The notes below the pieces were generated by a model. It was not told where the DNA came from. It did no database searches and saw nothing but the letters and a program-made list of their open reading frames with translations. Of a stretch of DNA of 64,000 nt, positions 23,492-36,513 are shown one piece after another. The stretch is from Cliona cf. orientalis (Eukaryota; Porifera; Demospongiae; Clionaida; Clionaidae): the NCBI GenBank assembly GCA_963930775.1, contig OZ005694.1:3100001-3164000 (forward strand), written 5' to 3'. The position numbers and the translations under genes are program-made. Each line of letters opens with the position of its first letter. Position 1 is the stretch's first letter.

Positions 23492-24530
23492 AAACATGGT
23501 GAATTATCAATGGATACTCAATATACATACAGATTGGAGATTTTTACACAAAAGCCTCAATCCCATCAATGAGAAAACCTCCTGAACAAAGTTTAATAAT
23601 TTCAACATAATTAATTTTCATCATACGTTACACCATAATTACCTCATAACTACAAAAAAGTAGAAAAAATTTTGGGGATGCATAGGTACTAAGATATCGA
23701 GGTTCCTTGGTTGGGTAATAGATACTAATTTGCATCGCAAGTATGCTCGTTCTTGTTACACCAACATTGGCAGAATGAGTGTACTTGCTATGGAATTAGG
23801 ATGCAAAGGTAAACAGTCATAGTGGGGTCTTGTTTGTTAATTACGGGATTCAGGTAAAAACAATTATGGTAATAAATTGTAAGTGAAAAGGTACTGTGTC
23901 AGCAATGTACCATGAAGAACCACGCCAAGCTGCCACGGCAGTATCCTTTTCAGCCACCATAATATTATAGAACAATCATTCGCTACAAGTTTGAAAATAA
24001 TTTCAGCATCAATGGGACTCTACAAGCAAAATCCATTAAAACACTTCCCTATATCGTTACTGAAGCCCCAAATGTGACATATATGTAGTGCTATGGCTAT
24101 AATGAATTTTGCACAGTCATAGTCTTAATGAGTCCTGTTAGGTCCATTTTTAACAGGGGACTGCACATAAAAAATCCATTAACAAGCTTCCCCAACATTA
24201 GAAGCAATTTTATTATGATAATGGAATGGCTATAGTGTATGCGATAAATAAGTCAGCTAAATTGAAGCCTACATGTACTTGGCTGTCGCTAAAATGAAAT
24301 GTGTGCCATTGTGAAGTTAACTTGCATCTTAGACAATGGAATTCTACAAGTTTAACAAACTTCTATCACCCTATATGGCTACTGCAACTATAGTTGCTTA
24401 TGTTACACAATCAGTCACTTAGCTTAATGCAGTCTGACAATCAGTGTTAAGGTACCTAAAAGCTGCAGTGGCAGTTAAACATTCTATGTCAATGTCGACA
24501 ACCTTCTCATAATGCAATGGTCCAAGTCTC

Positions 24531-24538
24531 TATAAAAG
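24531..24538 (+). promoter_or_regulatory. TATA box of secreted-protein gene, copy B
   Basis: TATAAAAG lies 96 bp upstream of the ATG at 24627, in the same context as in units A and C. Confidence 0.6.
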
Positions 24539-24626
24539 AAAGTGCTACTTGCTAGCTAACCACTGATTTCAAAGCACCATTCAATTTCAAGAGAAGACAA
24601 CGTTAAACTGCTCATCGCTCTCAAGA

Positions 24627-25649
24627 ATGAAAGCATTCGTGTTCATAGTGGCTGCTGGACTCCTAGCATCAGTAGGAGCCTGGCCTAAGGCTGACAACTA
24701 TTATGGGGGTAAACTGCAGGACTACTTGAACAAGATTGCTGAGATCAAAAAAGGTAAAATACATGCAGTTATTATGTAGTTGATATTATGTCTGCAAGAT
24801 CATATTCATAGTCTTGTTTGCATGCTTACCCTTCTTGCAGAGATGAACAGTGAAGTGATCATCGAAGAGAATGGTGAGCAAAATCAAGCGGTAGACACAC
24901 AAAATTAGACTGTTATCCACATCTGTGGTAGTTTTCTAACCACAATCCTTGTTTACTTGGTAGTAGCTAAATCAATCAGAGCCTAATGCAAGAAAGCTCC
25001 TCTTCATCGCCTTCATTAGCTACAACCAGAATCTTATTCCACATGTAAGAATTAAAACATTATTCCCACAATCATTCATCATTCAGAATCACGGGGCTTA
25101 AAACTCATCTATTCAATTGACCTCACCGACTCTTCACAAAATTGTCCTGCCAATCTATTGGAGGCAATAATGCAATCAGCACGAGCATGTAGACGGGCTG
25201 CAGAGTTCAATCCACCGGATTGTGACTCAGTTATCATTTCTACCAATGGAGTTTCATACTCCAAGGTAGTTGGAGGAATAAGAGGATACCGCACCCAAAC
25301 TACTGATGGTTTTTCTTCTGGTGGTGACATTGAAGGACACTACATGGATGGTATCAGTCTTACATACAGCCAGAATCCAAGGAAGCACGTGTGGTCATTT
25401 GCATCTGCGTGGGCACATGGGTACCCCTGCCCAGATTCTGGTGGTGTTGCTCCACCAAGCTTTGTTGGTGAAGACTATTTTTGTGCATCTGGTGATGAGC
25501 CAGAATTTACCAGTGATGGAGAAAATCCCCTACTTTTCTGTAAGGATCTTGGTGAGCCAACAACGGCAGACTTGGAGCTGCGACTCTGCACTTCAACTAA
25601 GACGAATGAAATGGTTGGATTTGATAAAATCGATATCTACATTCAATGA
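24627..25649 (+). CDS. Secreted protein, copy B (most diverged of the three)
   Basis: Exons 24627-24753, 24841-24873 and 25087-25649 encode 240 residues, with the same 127-nt and 33-nt first exons as copy A. The signal peptide is identical. Differences from A and C cluster in the third exon: SGGDIEG for TGSGIEG, ISLTY for ISITY, and AWAHGYPCPDSGG in place of AGQPESS..PCPDFGG, which is three residues shorter. All seven cysteines and the motifs YMDGIS and RKHVWSFA are kept. An open frame after many substitutions argues that this copy is or recently was functional, possibly with changed specificity in the loop before PCPD. Role unknown. Confidence 0.84.
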
Positions 25650-26268
25650 ATGAACACAGTATTGTAATGAACATGATTAAACTGTAATGGTGTGAACATT
25701 AAGATTTATTAAGGTTAGGTCAATTTTTCTTTACAAATTTTTTTGATGCATTATTTTTCTATACACACCATTAAAATTAATAATGGAAAAGTAGTAAAGA
25801 ATATAATATAACTATAGCTCGGTAGCACTGTTGAACTGTAATAATGATTATAATAATATTATTATTATTATAATTAGCTAATTCCAATAAGGTTCTGATT
25901 ACTAGCTGTACCTGGCATGGGGTCCCATATTTGTAACAGGTATTATATTGTATACAGTAATAATTATAGTCTCTTAAAAAAAGGTATAAGCTCAAACTGT
26001 GACATTTTTCATGAAACTACAAGTAGCTATACTCTACAATAATATTAATAGGTGATCAAAGTGCAAATAGTGCTTGACATTGTGGGCTTGTTGTTGCTAG
26101 GCAGCCCATGGGAATCTCTATTCTCACTGAAGCTTGTACCAATTAAGAAGGCACTTATTCAAAGGATTTAGACCTTTAATAGCAGAAATTGGGGTCAAAA
26201 CTGGGAGATGGGTGGACAATCATAATAATATTAATACAAAAGTGGGACACTGTTAATTATCCTTATAC

Positions 26269-26403
26269 CTTCACCACCTCTGAGATTGCCAGCTAGTACA
26301 TAGCTATCCAGAATTACATGTGCACTGATATGATCCAGGTGTATTAATACATCCATGAACATATTCTTCACTCCTTATCATAATAATATACATTCATTGA
26401 TAT
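26269..26403 (-). pseudogene. Relic EGF exon, unit B
   Basis: Antisense remnant of the EGF exon at 9830-9952, as in units A and C, with the same frame-breaking differences. The breaks therefore predate the triplication. Confidence 0.72.
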
Positions 26404-27924
26404 AATTTAAAAGCAGGTAATATTATTGCCACTGCAAAAGTGCAGCTATAGTATATATACCAAAACCCAAACCCCTCGTCAACAACCAATTACCGAAATC
26501 CAAACCCCCGCTACTAGTCTCACTTGCTGTGTATTGCTCAGTAATAGCTTGTTCTATATTGCTACCTATAGATCCCGTGAGTTATGCCGGCTCTTTAAGC
26601 CTTATTTTTGAGTGCCGGTGCCGGCACTTTAGCCACTGCGAATAATAGCTAAATCTTCTCTCTTCTTCACTTGCTCAACAAAATTAATATTAGCAGATCC
26701 TAATGAATTTCCAGTATAATATACACTGTGAGGAAATCCTCTAAACTTGAATTCCTCACCAACATTTCGAGCTATGCAGTACCTAGTAGCTAGCCTTTGG
26801 GTGTGGCTTCATTGGTTCTGACAATCCCCAGACTCCCTCGGCATCACTAATTATAATACAATTGTGAAATCGTGGCGCTTCTCTTCAGTTACATCTGACA
26901 AATGTGAGCTTCTTGCAAGTTGCATGGGTACAGCACTCAAACTAGCTCCACTTAAACTACACATAGACAGTCTGACTAGAACTTAGAGCTACAATTAACT
27001 TCTCTACTAAGTTGAGGAGATTGGTGTAGGATATTGGCAATGGCAACTTCATCATAGACGGAGGAAGATATGAGGAGTAAGTTAGCATGCATGTACAGAT
27101 CTACAGTCCATAAAGCTACCCTTAATTTCGATCATTCATTCTTCTGTTTAGATATTAAATCATGTGACCAGGATTTTGCCTGACTTACTCAAGCTACCGG
27201 AATCAAACAACAATTGCGGTCATAGCATTGATAGCATGAGTTTGGATGGCTTCAGTGGCTCTGGAAGGGGGGACACTGTCCCTATTTCAGGCTAGTTGGG
27301 GGGGGGGGGGGGGGGGGGTGTGCCCCTGGTACACCCGCTGCTTCTGCCACCTATATAAATTTAAAATGTTCATACACTTAATTTAAGTTAACTGATCCTG
27401 CACCCAGGTCCCTTCTAAAGATGAGCCTCATGTCACAGTTTGAAATTTCTAAGCCAGATACTATGTGCATGATCTAGCTGTACAAGTGGCTGGCTTCAAC
27501 CACTACACACCACTTAGGCTTCACTACAGTACTCAGTTACATCATAGCTACACTTGAATCTGTCCCACTACACATGGTGCATAATCTAAACTATCTACAC
27601 TAGTAAAAATAAACAATACAGTGATCGAGTTCCTGTGGTTACTCATGTGCTTTCCCTTCAATGAAACCTGAACTTGCCAACATAACAGTGCCTCCAAGCT
27701 GCTCTCCTGTCTTTCAGTATAAATCTACCCATTTTTCAGTATTTTGCATGCATTTTCAGTATTTTTCAGTATTTTACAAAGAGCTCCATGTATGTACTAA
27801 ATTCTCCAAGTTTTCAAATTTTTATCAGTATTAACGGTCAGAATTCAGTAAAAATACTGATAAATCTGTATACTTGGAGGCACTGACATAAGCTGCTAAG
27901 TTTGCCACTGAAAAGCGGAGAAGA

Positions 27925-30831
27925 ATGGATAGAAATCTAAGTTTTGATCAACTGGAAGCTTATAAATTAAAAGATGTTCAAGTAACGGATCGAGAGCTGG
28001 GACATGGCTCCTATGCTACTGTACTAGAACTAGACTACATGGGACTGAAGTGTGCTGGCAAGAAGATCCATGATGAACTATTAAAGCAGGATCTTACTAC
28101 ATATGGCATGCTCAGGTTTAAAGAAGAATGTCATCTACTTAGTCAAGTACGATATCCCAACATCGTCCAATTTCTGGGAGTCTATTTCCAGCAAGGAGTG
28201 CGAGCACCTATCCTAGTCATGGAGTTTCTCCCCACTAACCTCACCTCCTGCATTGAGCGATATGGCATTCTCCCAAACGAGATCAGCTACTCCATTCTTC
28301 ATGATGTGGCTCTAGGCCTGTGCTACCTCCATAGCCAAACTTCCCCCATCATTCATCGAGATCTCTCTTCTAATAATGTCCTCCTCACCCCCAACATGAC
28401 AGCCAAGATCTCTGATCTGGGTGTGGCCAGGATTCTCAATTTAATCCCTCTACAGGTGAATCGCATGACACAGACTCCTGGTACACCTCATTTCATGCCA
28501 CCAGAGGTAATGATACCAAATCCATTGTACGACATAAGTGTAGATATTTTTTCCTACGGTATCATGCTAATCCACATGTTCAGTGGTTTGTGGCCAGAGC
28601 CACAGGTTGGACCAAATAAGATTGAAGCAGGTAAGCTAGTCCCTGCATCAGAAGCTGAGCGACGAGAGGTGTTCCTTCGAGCCATTGGAAACAATCATCC
28701 TCTGATGGACCTCATTCTTAAATGCATCAGCAATGATCCTCAAAAGAGACCCGATGTACGTGAACTTGAGAGACGTTTAGCTGAAATAATGCTACAGTTT
28801 CCAACTAGCATTGTGAATCCATTGAAATTGTTATGTCCTATCAAAGCAGAGAAAGGAGAAAAAAGGGCCACAAAAACACAGATGCACAGAAATAGTTTCA
28901 AGAAGATGGCAAAAAGAGAATTGGACAACTTGGGATCACGTGATATCGAATTTCAAATGAAACATTTTCACCTCCAAATAGAGAATTTGCAGACCCAAAA
29001 GCAAGTCCTTGAATGTGAAAAGAAAGTGCTTGAGACAGAGAGAAATTTGGCAAGGGCAGAAACAGTTTCACTCAAAAGACAGACTGGAAAGCAAGAAGAG
29101 GTTTTTAATGATGCAATAATGTCATGTGAACAAAGACTCTCATCTGAAAAGAGCAGTGTTATTGAAGCAATAAAGGAAAAGCAAAAACATCTACTTGAGA
29201 AACATAGGCAAGTACATGAGCAGACTTTGCAAAGAGAGCGGCAGAAAAATCAACAGCTATTACAAGAGATACATGAGGAATGTCAGCAAAAGGAGGCAGA
29301 GCTTGTAGAACAAAGAAAGATTAGTGATGAACTGAGATTGGAATCGATAACCTCCAAAACAAAAATTGAGCTACTAAAGTCAAGCATTTCAACTCTGGAA
29401 GAGACATTGGTAGCTAATGCTGAGACTGCTTCTGTCAAGGATGCTGAACTTGAAGTAAAGACTAAGGCTTTGCAACAAAAGGAGTACACTATTTCAGGGT
29501 TGAATGACCAGTTTACAAGAGCAATGAAATTTCTTACTTCAAAAAAGCAGGTGAGTTTAGCACAACAAAATAATGAGACTTGGTAATTTACTGATAGTTA
29601 TTATAACCTTGACAAAACCATAAAACAACTTCATTGTGAAAGTAACCTTCTGTATAAACTAACTACCATCAGTATATAATTTATTGATAGTTATTATAGG
29701 GCTGATAAGCAGAGGCTGATTTATGTTATACTGATGGTAGTTAGTTTATACAGAAGGTTACTTTCACAATAAAGTCTTTTATGGTTTTGTCAAGGTTATA
29801 ATAACAATCTCACAATACTGTAGCATAATGTCTTTCACATATATAATTTAATTATAGTCTATGCGGGCTAAAATCACATGGAAGCAATGCAGAGATCTAC
29901 CCATCACCATGTGCAATGGAAAGACAGTAGTCATCAACAATAATGTCTATTTCAGGGGTATGGGCCCAGATCCTGAAACAGTCGATGAAAATGATGACAA
30001 TGTTCTACTCTGTTATAACTACAAGCAAGATTGCTGGACAGCCTTACCGCCACTTCCAGTCAAATGGTTTGGTTTGGGACAAGTTGATGGAAAGCTTGTA
30101 GCTGTTGGTGGTTTTAAAAATTAATGGATGAAGAAGCAACAAATAATATCTATGCATTGAATTTTGTGCAAAAATGGAAACCTGCGCTTCCCTCTATGCC
30201 CACTGCAAGGTGCCTACCTGGTGTGTTGAGCCTTCAGTCTGCCATGATTGTAATCGGTGGTTACTCTGCAAAAGGAGATAGTGTAGACATCAATGCAGTT
30301 GAGATCTTTAACACCAGCACAATGCAGTGGTACAAGACTAGTCCATTACCTACAGTATGCCGTGAAGTGTCAGTAGCGACTATTGGCGATATATGCTATG
30401 TAGTGGGAGGTTATAGGTTTCCTTTCCGGCTCAATCAAGCACTTCATGCTTCCATTAGTGATCTCCTTGGCAATGCTGTATCATCCAACCATACTCCTAC
30501 TGACAGTGGTAGCAGTGATACTCAGTCATCTTGGAAGACACTACCCAATACCCCAACCTATCGACCGGCTGCAGCCACGTTAGTTGGCTCTTTACTCACT
30601 GCTGGAGGTGGTGAAAGTTCAATTGGAGAAGCTGATAGGAAAGAAGTGTACATGTACTCTCTCTCTCCACCAACTCGTGGATCTACATCAGTGATCTTCC
30701 TGCTCCGCTATCGCGAACTACTATGGTGGAATTGTCACCAACTGAAGTTTTAGTTATTGGTGGAGTCAACAATGGTGAACGAGTCAACACCGTATAATAT
30801 AAAGGCATGCACCATTCAGATAAATAATTAA
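27925..30831 (+). pseudogene. Kinase/coiled-coil/Kelch gene, unit B, Kelch exon frameshifted
   Basis: Exon 1 (27925-29550) is an open kinase plus coiled coil of 542 codons, almost identical to unit C. The changes include H to Y in RYPNIV and MKFLTSKK unchanged. Exon 2 (29858 onward) encodes Kelch repeats but has a net +5 insertion near 30115 that stops the frame at 30124. A net +2 near 30667 and a net +7 near 30795 follow. The first acceptor (TATAG before TCTATGCGG) is needed here because the second AG seen in C is changed. The product would be a kinase with coiled coil but only the first part of the propeller. It is probably a pseudogene, or a new shorter gene. Confidence 0.85.
29597..29805. 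repeat. Hairpin element within the kinase-Kelch intron, unit B
   Basis: It begins GTTATTATAACCTTGAC and ends with the reverse complement GTCAAGGTTATAATAAC. The arms of roughly 90 bp pair with few mismatches. It occupies most of the 307-bp intron and is present at the same place in unit C (43768-43982). Confidence 0.85.
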
Positions 30832-32190
30832 GGGTGAAATTAATTTTTGGTAACTTGATTCGTATAACAAACCCCTCCTAGATCTACTGAATAATAGTTT
30901 TATGAGTTACATAATATATTATCTAATATTATTAACTCTCCACAAGTCAAAGGATAGCTATCATAAACTTGACCATGATTATCCATGCATGCATGAAATA
31001 TCGGTAGTACATGTACATGTATATTATTAGCCATTACAATGCTATAGCAATGGCATTCATGATCACTCCCTAAGATGAAAATCATGATCATTATGTATTT
31101 TTTCTAGCAGTAGCCAGCAATTGCAAGCCAATTGAGATTGCCTATATATTGGCAGAAATCCTCTGAAGACACCATAATGTGATTATAACCAAAATAATAA
31201 CTCATGGTATCTACAGTGGAACCCCTCTATTCCAGACACCCTTGGGACAGTGTCCTGATTAAAGGAGGTGTCCTCATTTCAGGGGTAGTTTTGTTCTATG
31301 TAGCGGGACCATGGGTGGTGTCCTGATTAAGGGAGATGTCTTCATTTCAGGGGTGTCCTTGCAATTTGTAGAGGGGTTCCACTGTACATATACAGCTAGG
31401 AGGCTAATCATAACAATGTCATGACTAGCATAAGTAAAATTAAACTTTAAGTGTATATATACAAAAATCCATGCATGATAGCAACATCATGCAGTGAATT
31501 TTCTCAATGTTGAATAGCTGTATACTTTGACACTCTCTCCAGTAATAATTGTTCTTTGATAAGCATATGAAGTGCATATATATAGCTTTGTCATTGTTGG
31601 GCACAAATTAGTAAATGAAAGTTCAGTTGATTGGCAGGAAGTAATTCCCCACGGCCAAGATAATATTATCACCTTTACCCATTGATACTTTTAATCCATG
31701 CCATGTACACTATTAAATTCCCCTGCGTGCATGTGCAAGGAGTAAAGTAGTCAGTCATGTTGTGAGCACAAAACTCGCCATATCACAAGATCTAGGCACC
31801 TACATGGACCAACTCATAAACACAACGAATTTTGGTGAAAAAGTGGCTTCAGTGTGTTCCAAATTGAGGGCCATGATCCACAAGCGTCATAAATTTAATA
31901 CTAATGCCTTTTTGTTAGCCATCGTAGCCACACCTGTCAACAGTGCCCACTCAATGCGTAATGCATGCAGGCCACGTTCACGTGCACAACTAGTGCTGAG
32001 AATGGGTCAAGATCGTCGAAAATTTAATAATGCTCATGATATACTGTTTGGCTGCTAGTTATTTCTGTAGTTGCTCCTTATCCAACCCTAAACAGAAAAT
32101 TTGTTCTCTGGCTTGTGCAGCTTTTGTGCCTCAAGGTCAAAATTAATCGTCTCCATACAAAATTATGAAGTCTTAATAATAATATTATTA
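30832..32190. other. Region between kinase-Kelch pseudogene and UBE2K relic, unit B
   Basis: No supported gene. A 98-codon frame at 31762-32058 (KVASVCSKLRAMIHK) is broken by an indel in unit C, so it is not conserved as coding. It contains one MITE (31213-31385). Confidence 0.4.
31213..31385. repeat. MITE with CAGTGGAACCCCTCTA ends, unit B
   Basis: The terminal repeats ACAGTGGAACCCCTCTA / TAGAGGGGTTCCACTGT enclose repeats of GGTGTCCT..ATTTCAGGGG. This is the style of Tc1/mariner miniature elements seen widely in marine invertebrates. The counterpart in unit C is 45378-45544. Confidence 0.75.
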
Positions 32191-32575
32191 TTATGCCAAA
32201 TTATTGCAACGCAACATACAACAAATACTATAGTCATGTGAGTTAAATATACTTTCAACAGCTCTTTCAACATCCCAAGAAAACGTAGATAATGCTGTTC
32301 TGGCATCAGCCTGTTATGGTTAATGTATGCATAATATCATTCATTGATGTCTTTATAAATGTCTCATGTAACTCTACATTATTCTACACCATGGACAAAA
32401 ATAGATAATTTGATAAACCACACACCTCCTCGGGTAATACTTCAAGATCAGGTGGTTATTACTGAATATATTATGTCCCCAGTAGCAACACTTTTCTGCA
32501 GTTATTAGGTTATTATGAGGTAACCAACATCGTAATGATAGGAAGATTCAGGGCCTCAACAGATTAACTTACACA

Positions 32576-33090
32576 TACCGAGAATCCCACGATTACACCC
32601 CCCCCCCCCCCCTTTGTGCATGTTAGCAGTGGGGAGGGACTTATTTGCGGGTTCGTTACATTTCCACGTGACGACCATTACCGACCGTCAAATGCCAATG
32701 TTTGTACTTCCTCTCTAATGAACGCGCCACCTACATGTACATCAGAATCCTAATTTTCGAACTCTAAGAATGCGCCATGTGGCTATGCTAACTATTTTTT
32801 CCAGGTGCATTCTAATTAGAGCGGTACAGGTATGCTTACAATTGACAATAGCTCAATAGTACCGAGTATCCCGAGTACTGGAAGCCATATTTTCCACACT
32901 TTTGTTCATAATACAACACACTTCTCAAGAAGATGCACCACCTGGACCAGAACGTTAGTTTCCGTGCTCTAATTACGCACCACCCAAGATCGGTTATTTT
33001 TTTTAGAGGCGCATTAATTAGATCAGATACGGTATGCGGTAAAAAAGAACTTATGCGTGAGGGGGGGCGTAATTGCGGGATTCTACGGTA
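32576..33090. repeat. MITE with TACCG..CGGTA ends, unit B
   Basis: The ends TACCGAGAATCCCACGATTAC and GTAATTGCGGGATTCTACGGTA are imperfect inverted repeats of about 28 bp with TA at both tips. The interior is rich in GCGC words and includes a 14-C tract. The counterpart in C is 46747-47270. Confidence 0.7.
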
Positions 33091-33107
33091 ATAATGTTAT
33101 GTGGGAA

Positions 33108-33475
33108 GATTTGAGAAAAGGGCACACTTTGCATATTTTTTGAAAATCGCTTTTAATCGTGCATACCCTTTGTGAACAGTAATACCTATGAGCTTCAAAC
33201 TTGGAGCAAGCATTCTTCAATCAGTAGTCAACACTCGCTGTAACCTTTGCAACCCACCCACATCCGTGGTGATCATGTGACTCCATCGCATTCGAAATAG
33301 GTTGTTTTTGCCTCACTTCAAACGTTCAGTGCTGTGGACAGGAGCTTAGCCAGACTCTCTAACCTTGGATTTGTTTATAGTAGAAGGCCTGACCTGTTTA
33401 TAAGCCAAGCCAGGCTCTTGTAGTTCTTGCGTGGTGACAGCTTAAGAAGTTTCAAATACGAAGTGGGCCCTTTGT
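33108..33475. repeat. MITE of the GAGAAAAGGG family, unit B (right end truncated)
   Basis: The left end GATTTGAGAAAAGGGC and right arm CGAAGTGGGCCCTTT form an inverted pair. In unit C (47288-47669) the right end continues to CTTGAATC, so about 45 bp were lost in B. Confidence 0.55.
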
Positions 33476-33751
33476 TTCATGTTACAAGTGCCACTAGACA
33501 TCATCAATTTCTGATCTCTGCAATTGAGGCATCTGTGCACGCACTATGCACTATATTGACGACCGTTTACCACATGCACAGGTACTACTATAATACATGC
33601 AGCTACTGGGGACATGGTCAAGTGTTTCATTATCAATTAAATTCAGTCTTACCTCCGATATTCCCATTGTAATGAGCTGTTGAATTTTCCCATCAAATTC
33701 ATCAGTGTCTATTTTCGGGGTTTTTGGAGCTATAGAATAAATAACCATTAA

Positions 33752-35589
33752 GGTACCATTAAATTGCGTGGGCGTGAGGTGGGGGATATGACACCTAAAC
33801 CACATCAAAGTCATTAGTGAGGTGCATGTTGTGTAACCACGCCCTTTTAATTGCACAGGTCTCAGGGGTGTGGCTGCTAGAGCCGGAAGTGTTCATTTAA
33901 TATCCTCCATGGACCGGAAGCCGAGCCGGAAGGGAGGGGCCAGGCCACGCCCAAAACAGCCCCACCCTGTTCCCCAAGGACCACCATTCTCAATCAAGTG
34001 CCTACTAACCACCGGATGTCCACCGGAAGCCCACAATCAATCCCAATTAAAACACACAGCTTCCTCAAGGCCAAAACACACACAAACACTTGGAGGCCGT
34101 TCTGCCACACCGCCCACGCAAGAGCTCACCTCATTTCCTGTGTGGGCGGAGTAACAACACGTCATCGCAACCACATCCGCTTCAAACCATCGTCGGCTTC
34201 CGTCCAGCCGTACGGGCCCCTCGATCGCACCGCCGTACAGTGCCTCATTAACAGACATGGCCTCACCTTTGACCTCCTGCCACGCCCCCAAAGCCTCCTT
34301 GCGGGGTTCAAAGGTCACCACCGCTTCCGGGACACGCCCACCTATCGCCGAGGCCAAGTCCCAGGCGCCGATGTCCAAGCACTGGCCCGTGAAGCCACGC
34401 CCAATCGGAAGCAATAAAACCTGCATTAACGCACACGCACACACTCCACACAGTGCCAGGAACACGCCCACATGCTTAATTAGGCCTAATAATCTTTTTT
34501 TTTTTTTTTTTTTCAAGGCGACCTGAACACTAAGCAGAAAAAAATTGTCCAAAAACCACCATATAATCGAGCTGGGTGCATAGTGGAACCATACAATGCA
34601 AGCAGGCAGCCTAAATTTCGATTTTGTCAAAAAATTGGTAATGGTCGTCACGTTTATGTGCGCGCGTGGCCCCGCCCCTCACGTAGCGCGTGGGCAGAAA
34701 CATTGCAAACGCATGGCTTCCCTGTACAAACATATGGGGAAACTTCAAAGGGCCGTAACTTTAATTGTAAGATGTGAATCAAAAATCTGTCCGGTCAAAT
34801 CTCTAGTTTCGACCCATTCTGCGTGCCCATGTAAAAATTATCTCCCCAAGTACTCCCAAACCCCCCATGAATTAGATTATTTAATTATTTAATTATTTAA
34901 ATCTTTTCTTTTTTTCTACTTAGTGTTTAATTTTTTTAAGGAGACCACACACTAAGCAGAAAAAAGATTGTCCGAAAACCACTACATAGTTGAGCTGGAT
35001 GCATAGTAGAGCCATACAATGCAAGTAGGCAGCCTATACATCAATTTTGACCAAAGTGGGTAATGGTCGTCACGTTGATGTGCGCGCGTGGCCCCGCCCC
35101 TCACGTAGTGCGTGGGCGGAAAACATTGCAAATGCATGGCTTCCTATACAAACATATGGGATAACTTGAAAGGGCCGTAACTTTAATTCTAAAGTGTGAA
35201 TCAAAATTCCCCAAGATCAAATCCTTAGTTTCGACTCATTCTGCGTGCCCATATAAAAATTGTGCCATAATATGCTTTATAGACCCCTAAGACTTTTCTT
35301 CTTCCCTATTCCTTTTTTCTTTTTTTCTACTTAGTGTGTAATTTTGTCGTTGCGGTTAATAGTTAAGAAAGAATGCTTTGATCTTGCTTTGATGTGGGCA
35401 ATTACCGGCCTTTTCTTCAGGGGCCACTTCCGGTCGCTAATTACACGCGCATAATCATCCCTGGCCGATTCTGGACACGCCCACCTTCGACAAAAAGCAC
35501 TCGTATGGCCTCTTCGGCCACGCCCCTTCACGATTCGCTAATTGAATTAGCCATTCCTGACGCTCACGCCCACGCAATTAAATGGTACC
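33752..35589. mobile_element. 1.8-kb composite DNA transposon flanked by TTAA, unit B only
   Basis: The terminal inverted repeats GGTACCATT(A/T)AATTGCG..GGGCGTGAG are 27 bp with one mismatch. TTAA lies on both sides (33748-33751, 35590-35593). Unit C lacks it at the TTAA near 47985, although B has about 40 further bp to the right that C also lacks. The left third is GC-rich with overlapping frames on both strands (33870-34651) that I do not recognise. The right part holds two related units of about 430 bp (34500-34900, 34915-35340), each bracketed by ACACTAAGCAGAAAAA / TTTTTCTACTTAGTGT. TTAA targets fit piggyBac- or Kolobok-type elements; no transposase is seen. Confidence 0.7.
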
Positions 35590-36086
35590 TTAAGCTTTTT
35601 ACCATGCCATATACTGTGTACGGTAGATAAGTTTTAAAAGGACGGTTCAACACAACCCTTCCGCACCCATACTAGTATTGCACTCCAATAATATTATGAT
35701 TAATTATTATGGAATATACATGTAGTTGCAGAATGAATACCGGAAAGTGGAAACTGGCCTCCACCTCACAAATTTGATAATCAATTCAAAATGCATTACA
35801 ACATACACCATTATTACCATGTAGCTACTGGAGCAATATAGTTATGAGGTAAATACGATGAAACCTATGATGTACATGTAACCATACAGACAGTCGCTCA
35901 CCTCCAGCATACATTTGTGCCCAATGGTTAGCTGTTCTTCTATAGATTTCATAGTTTTCCTTATATTGCTTGGCAACTACCGCATCTTGTGGGTCGTCTG
36001 GCTCCGCTGCCTAATTACAAGTGATAAATGACTGTTCATAATATACATGTGTATATATGCTATCTTTAGAACACATAATATGTGGT

Positions 36087-36513
36087 AGGATATGAGAAAA
36101 GGGACCACTTCGCACAAAACACGTTTTTTTACCATTAATTTTTCAAACTATCATCATTCCAAGGCCTCAAGCGCCTCAGGCTTCCCACTTGGTTTATAGG
36201 CAGTTTGGACCTTCTATTTCACAGATCCAACATTAGAAGCTACAGCAAGCCTCCTGTCCCGAGCGGTGAGCCGCCAAAGTGAGACATAAAAGTAAAAACA
36301 GTAATTTTTGAATGCAATCGACGCGCCCGCTCGCCCCGCCCACGCAGGATGTGGGCGGGGCTCGCAATTTGCAGCGAGCGAGTGTAGAAGGATGATGTAA
36401 GAATATTCATGCCGGGCTTGAAGTTCATAGCTGCTACGGTTCCAGAGTTCTATATAAGCATTTTAAAATGAAAATTCGGGAAATGCACGAAGTGGTCCCT
36501 TTTCTCATATCCT
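36087..36513. repeat. MITE with AGGATATGAGAAAAGGGACC ends, unit B
   Basis: The terminal inverted repeats are about 30 bp, containing GAGAAAAGGGACCACTTCG. The interior is GC-rich around 36320-36370. The counterpart in C is 48435-48821. Confidence 0.7.

Larger units (their letters stand above)
32191..36010 (-). pseudogene. Orphan last three exons of UBE2K (unit B)
   Basis: Minus-strand segments 36010-35902 (AAEPDDPQDAVVAKQY), 33729-33653 (APKTPKIDTDEFDGK) and 32310 onward (ADARTALSTFSWDVE) match exons 6-8 of the complete gene at 46413-51754, with the same splice sites. Exons 1-5, including the catalytic cysteine exon, are absent. A 10-bp difference removes the normal stop, so the last frame reads on to 32191. 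The exon 6-7 intron has also gained a 1.8-kb element. It cannot encode an E2 enzyme. Whether it is transcribed from an upstream promoter is unknown. Confidence 0.9.

Noticed and set aside
31762-32058. 98-codon plus-strand frame (KVASVCSKLRAMIHK)
   Set aside because: The same stretch in unit C carries indels that break the frame, and no family is recognised.
34037-34651. 204-codon minus-strand frame in the TTAA element
   Set aside because: It includes a lysine run from a poly-A tract and overlaps good frames on the other strand; GC-rich sequence gives long frames by chance. Kept only as unknown cargo.
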